This document shows, in pieces, positions 54,150-63,765 of a DNA stretch of 64,000 bases. The position numbers were made by a program, and so were the translations under genes. The notes beneath the pieces are model-generated. The model had not been told where the DNA came from, ran no database searches, and worked only from the letters and a program-made list of their open reading frames with translations. Source of the stretch: Tupaia tana (Eukaryota; Chordata; Mammalia; Scandentia; Tupaiidae); assembly GCA_026018925.1 (NCBI GenBank), contig JAKSZU010000004.1:9830017-9894016 (forward strand), read 5' to 3'. The stretch's first letter is position 1. The number at the start of each line of letters is the position of its first letter.

Positions 54150-54945
54150 AGAGCTGTTGTTCCAAAACTAATTGTGCATTAGAACCACTTGAGAAGCTTT
54201 GGAAAAATCCCCGTGCTTACTGAGCCTCTCATGCACTGCAAGTAAGAGTACAGAGTGATTCAATCACCTTGAGAAAAAAGCTTGGTAGTTATAAAGAGGT
54301 TAAATATACACCTACTATATGACCCAGTCATTCTACTCCCAGGTGTTACCACAAGAAAATAGACGCATAGATCCACACAAAGACTTGTACTCAAATGTTT
54401 ATAGCAGATTTATTCATAAGAACCCCAAACTGCAAATCACTGTCCATCACAGGCAAATGATTAACCAGACTGTGGTATATCCTTTCAATAGAATACTACT
54501 CAGCAGTAAACCAGACTATATTACCAGCACAGGCAACCACATGGGTGAATCTCAAATGAATTATCCTAAGTGGAAGAAGCCAAACCAAAATAAGTATACA
54601 CCATACGATTCTGTTCATAAAAAAACCAGAAATGTCAAGCTAAAGGACAGCAGATCAGTGGATTCCTGGGAGTGGGGGTTAGAGAGCAATGGGGAAAGGG
54701 TTATGGGGGTCACTGGCAAACTCTCAGGGATGACTGATTACTTTCATTATCCTAATTGTGGTGATGGTTTAAGAGGAGTATACATATGTTAAAATTCAAC
54801 AATGTACACTTCAAATATGTGCGTTTCTTGTATGTCAGTTATAACTCTAACAGGGCTGTTATAACAAAAGTCCCATGCTCAGAATTGATCTCAGATTTTG
54901 GGGAGTAGAACCGGACCTCAGTGTTTCTATAGCTGTCAAGGTGCA
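54150..54945. mobile_element. MER5A-like hAT relic, split by L1
   Basis: Left piece 54150-54225 (CTAATTGTGCATTAGAACCA, CTTGAGAAGCTTTGG) and right piece 54868-54945 (GATCTCAGATTTTGGGGAGT, CCTCAGTGTTTCTATAGC) flank an L1. AAAAATCCCCGTGCT on the left resembles CAAAAGTCCCATGCT on the right, a decayed duplication from the L1 insertion. Confidence 0.65.
54226..54867 (+). mobile_element. L1 3' end, sense, inserted in MER5A
   Basis: Landmarks: CACCTACTATATGACCCAGT at 54310, CAAATGTTTATAGCAGATTT, CAATAGAATACTACTCAGCA, GATTCCTGGGAGTGGGGGTT, GTACACTTCAAATATGTGCG. The 157-codon frame at 54319-54792 runs over the non-coding L1 3' end and is spurious. Confidence 0.88.
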
Positions 54946-55311
54946 GAAGTGCCCTTGTGATGGGGGACACAGATGCATAAAGAGATGCGGGTATTCAGAT
55001 GGAGGAGGGACTGGATAGAGGCTTTATGGAGGAGAATGACATAGCCAGGCTTGCACGTAAGAGACTAAGAGCCGCAGTCGGGAAGACAGAAGGCAAACTC
55101 ACCCTCTGACAGCACGATCTGAACTCTCTGGCAGGTGGTACTTGCTATTTCTTTTTTCCTTCTGTATTCAATTCAGTAGGTATTTGCTGAGGGCTGCTCA
55201 TGTGCCAGATACTGCTCTAAGCTAGGATAAGGACCAGTGAAACAGACAGAAACCTCTTCCCTTATGGAGCTTGCATTCTAGAAAATGTAATCAATGTAAT
55301 TGCAAGTATTA

Positions 55312-55380
55312 CTGAGTTATCAGAAAAGTCATGATGCATTTTTGCATAGAAAATACATCATGACTTTTCCAATGACCCAA
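55312..55380. mobile_element. MITE-B copy 2, hairpin element
   Basis: Left arm GAGTTATCAGAAAAGTCATG and right arm CATGACTTTTCCAATGACCC are near-perfect inverses around TTGCATAG. TA precedes the left end (55310-55311) and occurs at 55383-55384. Confidence 0.85.
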
Positions 55381-55458
55381 TGTATGGTATGTCCGATGCC
55401 TATAAATGGTATATTGGCAAAAGAGGGAACACAGGTGGAAAGAGGTGGGGCTAGCAAG

Positions 55459-55720
55459 TTTTAAAATTTAATCCGCTAAAGGGTGTGTGTGCTTGCTGCA
55501 GAGAGACTAGAAGACACAGAGAGGGAAAATGAGAAAGCACTCCCAATGGAGAATGGTCATGCTGCAATCCCTTCTCCTCCGTGTCTCCATTTTGGTGGGA
55601 TTTTGGGTCCCTATGCACATGTGCCCAGGGTATTTCTCAGGTCACTGAGTCTGGGACTTGAACCATGCAGTCAGCCATGTGGATCTAGCCGTCTCAAGCA
55701 CCATGCTGTGGGCTGGCCCT
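55459..55720 (-). mobile_element. SINE-A copy 13
   Basis: Reverse copy: CTGCAGAGAGACTAGAAGAC, GAGAAAGCACTCCCAATGG where the C/G palindrome is eroded, GGGATTTTGGGTCCCTATGC, and head end GCTGTGGGCTGGCCC. Diverged. Confidence 0.88.
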
Positions 55721-56010
55721 GGGCTTGGAATTTTAAACAGGGTGGACAGAAAGAGCCATCTAAGAAGCTGATGTCTGAGGAGGATGAGGGAGTGAACCTT
55801 GCTGATCCATGGGAGGACAGTTGGTCCAGGCAGAGGAACTGCAGCTGTAGAGGCCTTGAGGCAGGAGCCAGAGGGGCCGGGGGAGTAGGCGAGAAGGCGA
55901 GCAGGGCAGAAAAGGAACCGTTTATTTGGAGCCTTGGAGCCATTGGAAGGACTTCACCGTTTATTCCAAGTGAGAGGGGAAGCTCTTGGTGCATTTGAGC
56001 AGAGAGGTGG

Positions 56011-56489
56011 TAATGAATCTATTCCTGCAGGTCGTTTATAAATCAGATGTTTGTCAAGTGCGTCCTGCTCAAAATCCCCTGTGAGAACCCAGGCTTACTG
56101 AATGTTTCTCGTGTGGAGGTGACTGGATCCCACAGAGCAGGTGTGATTGCACAGATGTTACATATACTTTTCCCAAATTAAGTATTGATGTAGCCCTCTG
56201 AACCCTGAATCCTTCTGGGTGAGAGAACAAGCCCCTCAAATAGCAGCACTGCTCACATAGAGAGCCCATTGTCCTCCCCAGAGGCAGCTTCCAGGCATAT
56301 CGGCTCGCCCTCATTAAAAGTAGATGAAGCCTGCCAAGAGGAAAGAAGCATGTGAGGAAGATGTCAGCCGTGAGTGAGGCTTCTGGGCCTTACGTCGGAG
56401 CCCGCCACAGAGGGGCCTGGGCATCCCCCTGGTCTGAGCTCGGACCACCCAAATTTGCTGGAGCGATTTCTGGTCCACCTGCCTAAATC
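56011..56489. other. Unassigned DNA
   Basis: No gene or named repeat. Confidence 0.4.
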
Positions 56490-56720
56490 GCTACTGTAGC
56501 ATTTACTGAGTCCTTACTGGGTGCCAGGGTCTGTGGTAAGCACTTTTTACGCAATCTATCTCATTTAATCCTGTCAGCATCCTGAATCTTAATTACTCCC
56601 ATTTCAGAGCTGAGGCATCTGAGGATCAGAGAGGTGCAGTGTATTTCCCAGTCACAGCTGCAGTAGACGCCCCCATCTGTCCGACTGCAGAACTGTGTTT
56701 GGAACCACTGCGTGGCTTTG
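56490..56720 (-). repeat. MIR fragment
   Basis: ACTGAGTCCTTACTGGGTGC, CAATCTATCTCATTTAATCC, CCATTTCAGAGCTGAGGCAT in minus-strand MIR order. Confidence 0.85.
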
Positions 56721-57564
56721 CCACACTCTCCCAGCTGTCACTGATGCTGGTGTCTACTGCAAGCTGGCCCAGGAGACGCCAGGCCCAGTGAGCACAGCTC
56801 TCCAGCCCTCCAGGGCATAAGGGGACCTTGGTGACAAGCTGTGGGAGACAGGTTGGGTTTGGGACCAGGCTTGAACTGGGGGAAGTGACCAGGTCACAGG
56901 CCCTTGTGAGGGTGCACAGCTCAAATATCCCCTGATGTCAGACGCAGGGGTACCTGATAGCAGTGGTGAGACCAGGCAGAGAGGCTCCCCAAGCCCTGGA
57001 GTTCGAGTGCTCTGTTATTTGAATGTAGGACTCCGATGGCCAGTAAGGAGTTAGCAGGGGAGGGGCCGATGCCCTTTATAGCACTGGTGGGCTGGATTTA
57101 GTTATGGCCAAGTACTAGCCAGAAACAGGAGAGAAAGGCAAGGTAGAGTCAGAAACCTAACCTTGGGTCGTCTGGGCCAACACAGGGATCAGAGGACAGA
57201 AGATATGTCCACCTCCAGGCCCACTACCACAGCTGTGCTTCCTGGATCACCACCCCCGGTAATTCTCTAACTCCCAAGTTACCTTCGAGCCAGTATGTCC
57301 CCAGTCAGTGAGCACTTTCTGAAGACATCAGATGCGTAGACTTCTGCTGAACAACGAGAAAGAAATGCAAAGCTCTCCAGAGAGATCCTGTGAGCTGGAA
57401 GGAGAAGCAGCTGATTCTCGAGCTCCGAGCTCAGCAAGGCTGGCAAGCAGTTTCTGTTTCCATGGGGAATGCGTGCATCCCTGAAGGGCTCCCAGGGCGC
57501 CTGACACGGGCTTCCGCACTGACACCCTCTCATCTTCCTGTAATTACGTGCTTATACATCTTTC
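56721..57564. other. Unassigned DNA
   Basis: No gene recognised. Opposing frames of 60-84 codons near 57280-57580 have no motif. Confidence 0.4.
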
Positions 57565-57685
57565 TCCCCACAAGACCATGAGCCCCTTGAAGGAAGGGTC
57601 TGTGTCTGATCCATGTCCCTGTCTCTGACGCCTGGTGCAGACTGCTCCATAGAGCTGTAAAATAAATGAATGAATAATTAGGGAG
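57565..57685 (+). repeat. L2 3' terminus
   Basis: CAAGACCATGAGCCCCTTGA, AGGAAGGGTCTGTGTCTGAT and AAAATAAATGAATGAATAAT form the L2 3' end. Confidence 0.8.
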
Positions 57686-58139
57686 GAATTACTTCCAGAG
57701 AGTATCACGGCTTCGAGTCAGTGGTCTGATAATGTTTGTATGAGTGATTCCTGCTCCCACGGATCTCGTGTGTTGAATAATTGAGTGCGGGCTGCCAGAG
57801 GCAGAGCAGATACGAGATTTCTTGAACCTCTGACAAATGAAAGACAGTTTCCAGCACAGAGGAGGTGGACTTGGGCCTGAGACCCACCCTGGGGGGTCTT
57901 GTCACCTGGGGATTCCCCAGAATCTGACCTAAGGAGTTGGACAGAGTGGGATGAGATACACAGCCTAGGATGGGGGAGGGCAGACCACCCAGACCTGGGG
58001 CATCAGGGGCATATGAAGTGTGCTGGCCGCAGGGGTGAGGCAGAGCCACCACTTGGACCAGTTGGACCGTCTGAGACCCAGAGAGCTCCCATCATGAGGG
58101 ATCAGGGTTTGGAAAGGGACGGAAAGTCAAGTTAATAGG
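57686..58139. other. Unassigned DNA
   Basis: No gene or named repeat. Confidence 0.4.
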
Positions 58140-58680
58140 CAAGGCTTAATTCATTCATTAGACATGTGTTCTCACTGCCAGAATCCAGCAATAAACAAGT
58201 CAAAGCTGCTGTGCTTAGAGGTTGGCGTTTAGTACGGGGACAGCTAGTAAACAGTTCAACCCAAAAGTCATCTAACTTCAGGTTAGGGTAAGGGACACCG
58301 AGAAACAAAGGCGGGTCAGAGAAAAATCGCAGTGAGTTGAATTATTTGGGACAGAGCGGTCCGCGAGAACTTCCTAAAGGAGCTCACACTTAAGCAAAGA
58401 CCTGGATGATGTGTGTAAACCAGGGAACTTTGCAGACACCTGCCAAAGGGCGGCGATGTCTCTGAGGTTGGCACATGTGAGGAGCTGTTCAAAGTCCTAT
58501 ACAGAAGGAGTCAAGGGCAAAGGCCATTGGGGTGAGGGACTTGTGACCAAGTGTGCTACCTTGCCTTGACTGAGGGCTTCCCAGGACATGGGACTTTCAG
58601 TCCTGGGACTGAGTTGGTCACCCAGAGGTAAGGCATGAGTACAGTAGGGGAACCTTGGCCAGGACATACAGGGCTACCTC
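58140..58680 (+). repeat. Long ancient interspersed repeat
   Basis: TTCATTCATTAGACATGTGT, CCAGCAATAAACAAGTCAAA, AGCAAAGACCTGGATGATGT and GGCACATGTGAGGAGCTGTT match the same old family as 32540, 55160 and 62610. Confidence 0.5.
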
Positions 58681-58689
58681 CGAGGTCAA

Positions 58690-60530
58690 GTTGAGATCTG
58701 AGGTATTTTTTTTTACATTTGATGAAAATGGAAACAAAAGCTAATTTTTAATACTGATTTTATTGTAATTTCTAATTTACATATAATGATTGCACATATT
58801 TGTGGGGGACAGTGTATTTTTTCAAAAGATGAATACAATGCATACTGATCAAACCAGGGGCAAAATCATATCCACTTCCTCCAACATTGACCGTTACTTT
58901 AGGTTGTACACCTCTGAGATTTACTCTTCTGGTTATTTTGAAATGTATGCTGAATTATCACCATTATTTTTAGTTCTCAGCTTTAGTTTTTTTTCTAGCT
59001 TCATGATTTATTGTTTACATTTAATCATTGTACATCTATATACAGCACAATATGATTTTTCAGGATATACATGTAGTATGTGACAATCAAATCAAGAATA
59101 TTACCATATACATCATTTTTTTGTTCTGTTTGTTTTTCAGAGAGGTTTTTGCTATAGGGCACGTGTGCTCGCCAGAAAGACAGAGAGAGACAGAGAGACA
59201 GAAAGTGAGAAATCTCACCCCCAGGGGGGATGGCCACATCACAATCCCTTCTCCTCTATTCTCCTCTCGGGATTTTGGGCATGCATGCACACTCACCGCA
59301 TATACATCATTTTAAATAAAGGACTTTGCATTCTTGTGACTGTTAAGTGTTTCTTCCTCGAGCCCCTCCGACCCACTCTCTACTATCCATCCCCTCCCAT
59401 GCAGTATCTAGGCTACCTTGTCCTCTCTACTATTATATCTTTGGATCTTTGATTTCTTCTGTAGAATACAAACATGTGGTATATGTTGAGTGGGGATATA
59501 CAGTGTTTGTCTTTCATCATCTGGCTTACTTCACTTAGCATTAACTCTTCTATATTCATCCACTTTGAATCAAATGACAAGGTCACAATGTTCCTTATGC
59601 CTGAGTAGTATTCCATAGTGTATTGCCACAGTTTTTTAATCCAGTCATCAGTTGTTGGGCATGTAGGTTGATTCTATGTCATAACAATTGTGAATAATGC
59701 TGCAATAAACATGAATGTGCAAGTGTCTTTCCAACTGAGTGTTTTCCTATCCTTTGGGTAAATACCAAGGAGTGGGATTACTGAGTAATATGATAATTCT
59801 ATTTGTAGGTTTTGTTTTCCACATATTGCTTTCCACTGTGTCAGAACTAATTTACATTCCCACAACAGTGTAAAAGGGTTCCTTTTTTACCGCAGCCTCA
59901 CCAGCACTTTTCATTCTTTATTATTATTTTTTTTAACCATAGCCATTCTGACTGGGGTTAAGTGGTATCTCATTGTGGTTTGGATTTGCATTTCTCTTAT
60001 AATAAGAAATGTTGAGCATTTTTTTCATACATATTTTGGCCATTTATATGTTTTCCTTAGAGGGTCATCTGTTCAGCTTATTTCCCTTTTTTTCAGTTTA
60101 GATTATTCATTTTTTGTTTGTTTGTTATTGCAGTTGAGCTGCTGGAATTTCCTATATATTCTGGTTATCAGTCCCTTATCTGAATCATAGTTGACAAATA
60201 TTTTCTTCCATTCTGAAGTTTGTCTCTTCACTCTAATTGTTATTTCTTTTGCTGTGCAGAAGCTTGATGTAATCCCACTTGTCTATTTTTGGAATAATTG
60301 CCTGTGCTTTAGGGGTCTTAGTCACCAACTTTCTCAACTCTAATGTGCTATAGTATTCTATAACCCATTCAGCTATTTGCATACACTCTTGTATCTGTTA
60401 ACCAAATTTTCTCCATCGCCCTCGTTGTCTCCCCTTTCTATCTTCTATGTAGTATCCACTATTATATTCTCTCCTTCTAAGCAATTGAATCTCCTAGCTC
60501 CTGCTAATGAGTGAAGACATCTGGTATTTC
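58690..60530 (-). mobile_element. L1 antisense, composite 3' regions
   Basis: Antisense L1MA-type sequence. A 3' UTR-like unit at 58700-58990 (ACATATTTGTGGGGGACAGT, GATCAAACCAGGGGCAAAAT) is followed by a second from about 59005. Then GTATTCCATAGTGTATTGCC at 59607, AATGCTGCAATAAACATGAA at 59696, CATTCTGACTGGGGTTAAGT at 59943 and GCTGTGCAGAAGCTTGATGT at 60252. 60340-60530 looks like a further, older L1 end. No intact ORF. Confidence 0.85.
59116..59298 (-). mobile_element. SINE-A copy 14, 5'-truncated, inside L1
   Basis: Perfect 15-bp duplication CATATACATCATTTT (59105-59119 and 59299-59313). The tail, CT tract, C/G palindrome and body are present, but the element stops at GGGCATGCATGCACACTC and lacks the tRNA-like head (about 75 bp). 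So it is a promoterless, 5'-truncated insertion. Confidence 0.95.
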
Positions 60531-61050
60531 AGCAACTCATTTTTTATTTAATACATATTCACGAGTGTCTGCTCTGTGTTTGACACTGTGCTGGACAATT
60601 GGCAAGGATGAGACACACACAGTCTCTGCTTCCATGGAGTTTCGGTTTCCTTGGTTCTCTTCCGTTAGCAATGAAGCTTGCAGCAGCCAGTGTCACCACA
60701 CACCTTCCCTGCACCATCCTCCAGCTAGGCTCAGGGTAAGCCAACTAAAGGGTCCACAGTCATCAGAGAAGGCACTTGTCTTTCTCATTTAGATCAAGAG
60801 TAGGTGAACTATTTCCAGACATTGTTTCATTATGACTGAGAGGGAAATGTTTATTATCTGGTCTTCAGCCCAGGTCATCCTGAAAGTCAAGTGCAGGCTT
60901 GCTTTTACTGGACTGGACACCTGTGTCCGAAGGCGACAGGGCAGCAGGGAAAGTCAAGATCAGTGGGTGATTGAAATACAGCATGCTGAAGGCCCTGGGA
61001 ACTGTGAGGCTAGGGAAGTGTAATATCCGCAGCAGTGGACATCTATCAAA
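60531..61050. other. Unassigned, possible old repeat
   Basis: 60535-60660 (CACGAGTGTCTGCTCTGTGT, GACACTGTGCTGGACAATTG) resembles the left part of the long old repeat. The remainder is not recognised. Confidence 0.4.
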
Positions 61051-61054
61051 CACT

Positions 61055-61560
61055 CGCTGCATCAGCTCCCCATTGCTGCGTAACAAATTGCCACTTAGCT
61101 TAAAACACATTTATTAGCTCAGTTTTCATGGATCAGAAGTGTGGGCCCGTCTGGCTGAGTTTTCTGCTCAAAGTCTCACGAAGCTGTAGTCCAGGTGTGG
61201 GCCAAGGCTGGGGTCTTCTCTCTCAGGCTCATGTGCTTGTTAGCAGAGCTCAAGCCTCGAAGCTGTAGAATCACAGCTGTTTACTTCAACATCAGAAGAA
61301 TCTCTGCTACTACCGCCTTTCCTCTCCAGACCCTCAGGGCTCACCTGATTTGGCCAGGCTCACCCTAGATAATTTCCCTTTGGATTAACTCAAAGTCAAC
61401 TGATGGAAGGCCTTAATTATACTTGCCCCCCCCAAAAAAAAATCCCTTCATCATTGCCATGTAACTTTACCTAGTCTTGGGAGTAATATCCCATCATACC
61501 CACTGCTTTTCCCTTCCCCAACCAAAGCGGAGGGGATTTTGGGGGGGGGGGGGCATTGGG
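61055..61560 (-). repeat. MLT1-like (ERVL-MaLR) LTR relic
   Basis: GCTGCGTAACAAATTGCCAC at 61075, CTTAAAACACATTTATTAGC, GATCAGAAGTGTGGGCCCG, TCACCCTAGATAATTTCCCT at 61360, CAAAGTCAACTGATGG, then TTTTGGGGGGGGG with a 13-G run. No retroviral gene. The family name is from memory. Confidence 0.7.
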
Positions 61561-61604
61561 ACAAGACTCTCGTGGGACCATTTTACAATTCTGCTTGTCA
61601 CACT

Positions 61605-61760
61605 AAGCATGTTAGAAGTGCTTTGTCCATACCAACTTTTACTTCTCTGATGAGATAGACATTATTGTCCTTTTTTAAGTGAGGAAACTGAGGCAGAGAG
61701 AAGGTGAGCAATAAGCCCAAGGTCCCACAGCCAAGGAGAGCCAGTGCTTTGGCAAAGCAC
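61605..61760 (-). repeat. MIR fragment
   Basis: GATGAGATAGACATTATTGT, AGTGAGGAAACTGAGGCAGA, GCCCAAGGTCCCACAGCCAA in minus-strand MIR order. Confidence 0.88.
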
Positions 61761-62155
61761 AGCCTCATGGAACGAGGTTTCTGTGACAGGTGGGGGGGAG
61801 GGATGGGAGAGAAGCCCAACAAAGTTCTCACTGCCGTTTCATAAAGTGTTGCCATGGAAACCCTGCATGGAGCATCACTTAAAGAGCTGTTTGATTATTT
61901 TTCAGGGTGGCGTCTGCAGACTCATAGCAGCAGCACAGACACACACCCTGTGGCTGAGTGCACAGGTCCAGCAGTGGGCCTGTGGCAGGTCTCGAAGGTC
62001 CGCTGCTAAAAGAACATGCTTGTTGGCAGGAGGGTTCTGCTCAGTGTCCCTGAGGCAGGGAATCCAGATCCGAGAACCAGTCCTGTTGGTCTGTCACTGC
62101 GGCAAGAGAGCACTCTCTCTGTTGTTCCATTACCTCTCCACCCTCTCGGCCTATC
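61761..62155. other. Unassigned DNA
   Basis: No gene. The plus frame 61744-62505 (253 codons) starts in a MIR and runs through MITE-B, so it is spurious. Confidence 0.5.
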
Positions 62156-62157
62156 TA

Positions 62158-62228
62158 TGGGGTCGTCAGGAAAGTCATGACGCATTTTTGCATCGAAAAA
62201 TACATCGTGACTTCCCTGATGACCTGAC
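62158..62228. mobile_element. MITE-B copy 3, hairpin element
   Basis: TA at 62156-62157. Left arm GGTCGTCAGGAAAGTCATGA and right arm TCGTGACTTCCCTGATGACC are inverses around TTTTTGCATCGAAAAATAC. Confidence 0.85.
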
Positions 62229-62499
62229 ATATCCTGCCCCCTGCCCAACCTTTTATTCTTGGGCCAGCTCGCGTCAGCAGTCCTGGAGCCTTTGTCCAAC
62301 CGAAGGTGGGATAAGACAGCAGAAAGCATGGACGTTGCGCCTGGATGTGCAGACCCACGAGGCCCCACACCTGCTCGCTCACAGCCATGCGTTGAGTTCT
62401 GGCTCCCGTAATGACACAGACAGTCCAGGGCACTTACTGATCTGGTCCCAAATCTTCAAGCTAGGGCTGGCCTTGCGTGTCAATGAGGCCGGAGGTCCA

Positions 62500-62605
62500 G
62501 GGTGATCATTACGATGACGGTGATGATCATAATGACTGCTGTCTGGCGTGACTTCTTGCCAGGCCCCAGGCACAGTGCTTTATAGACATTGTGACTAATT
62601 GCTCA
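62500..62605 (-). repeat. Possible MIR fragment
   Basis: CCAGGCCCCAGGCACAGTGC and TTTATAGACATTGTGAC resemble a minus-strand MIR 3' region. Short. Confidence 0.45.
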
Positions 62606-63410
62606 TTTGTCAATTCATCAACAAATGTTTATTGAGCAATGACTCTGTGCCAGGTGCCGGGTACGCGTTAATACATGGGTTAGACAGGGCCCTTCTTCAT
62701 GTGGATCTTCCATGCTAGTGAGGGAGGGGCATTGTCAATAAGTACAAGAGGAAACTAGCCAATTGTGGTAGGTGCCAGGCAAAGAATTAAATTAGCACAT
62801 GCTTGTAGAGAGAGGACCTGCAGGGCTTCTTTGATTTATGTGACATGAGAGGCCTCTCCAAAGAGTGACGGTTAAGTGGACTTGAATACAAAGCAGTGCC
62901 AGGGAGAGGGAACAGCCAATGCAAAAGCCCTGGGGCAGGAACTGGCTTGGTGAGCCTGGAGCCTGAGGAACAGAAAGAGGGACCACTGTGGCGAGAGCAC
63001 CGGGAGCCAAGAGTAGAGTCTGCCCCCAGGCGTAAGCCAGGTATGCTCTGTGGGTTAGGAAGTAAGGAGAACAGGTTATTTTTGCAGGGAGATGAGAAGC
63101 CTTTGGAATGTTTTAAGTAGGAGAGAGACATGCTCTAACTTGAGTTTTCAAATCTCACCACGGCTGCTGGGTGAACAAGGCTGTGTCAGGGACAAGCGTG
63201 CACTGGGGAGTTCAGCGGGCAGATGTTTGCTGATACGAGTGAAGGATGCTGGGGGAGTGGCCACGGAGGCAGCGCAGGAGCCGGAGAGAAGTGCGTGGAC
63301 TCAGGCATGGCCAGAAAGCCTGGCTGATGGTTTGGGTGTGGTGGTGGGAAACAGAGAGGATTCTGGAATTCCTAGATTTGGGGTCTGAGCAAAAGGGTAG
63401 AGAGAAATTC
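62606..63410 (+). repeat. Long ancient interspersed repeat
   Basis: TCAACAAATGTTTATTGAGC, TCTGTGCCAGGTGCCGGGTA, AGGGAACAGCCAATGCAAAA, CTTTGGAATGTTTTAAGTAG, CACCACGGCTGCTGGGTGAA, TTCTGGAATTCCTAGATTTG: the longest copy here of the old family also at 32540, 55160 and 58140. The name is not certain to me. Confidence 0.6.
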
Positions 63411-63489
63411 CGGCCTCGTGGCAACCTTAAGGTGCACCTTTACGTGCACTGCATAACTCAGTGGGCAGGCCCGTGATGGCCTGGCACGT

Positions 63490-63762
63490 ACCGCAGCATG
63501 GGCAGCATCGTGCTAAGCAAGAGGAGTATTCAAAAGGACACGCCCTGTATGACTCCATTCATACAAGAGTCAAACTCCAGGGACAGAAAGGAGAATGCCG
63601 GCTGCCAGGACTGAGGGAGGGAGACCCAGGGAGTGGGTGTATAGTGGGTACAGATTCCAGTTTTGCAAAATGGAAAATGTTTGTGGATGGATGGTAGTGA
63701 TAGCACAGCAATGTGAATGTATTTAATGCCATCGAACTGTACACTTGCAAGTGGTTAGGATT
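63490..63762 (+). mobile_element. L1 3' terminal fragment, sense
   Basis: GTATTCAAAAGGACACGCCC, GACTCCATTCATACAAGAGT, GGTACAGATTCCAGTTTTGC and GCCATCGAACTGTACACTTG are the classic L1M 3' end. 5' truncated. Confidence 0.88.
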
Positions 63763-63765
63763 CTG

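Larger units (their letters stand above)
55160..56010 (+). repeat. Long ancient repeat, interrupted twice
   Basis: CAGTAGGTATTTGCTGAGGG, CATGTGCCAGATACTGCTCT, CTTATGGAGCTTGCATTCTA start the repeat; GGACAGAAAGAGCCATCTAA, GCAGAGGAACTGCAGCTGTAG and ATTTGAGCAGAGAGG continue it after 55730. A MITE-B (55312) and a SINE-A (55459) lie between. Confidence 0.5.

Noticed and set aside
54319-54792. 157-codon plus ORF as a gene
   Set aside because: It lies wholly in an L1 3' end, and the words are standard L1 3' sequence.
61744-62505. 253-codon plus ORF
   Set aside because: The frame starts at a MIR and reads through MITE-B (giving an ESHDAFLHRKIHRDFPDD-like stretch also seen in other MITE-B copies), so it is repeat-derived.
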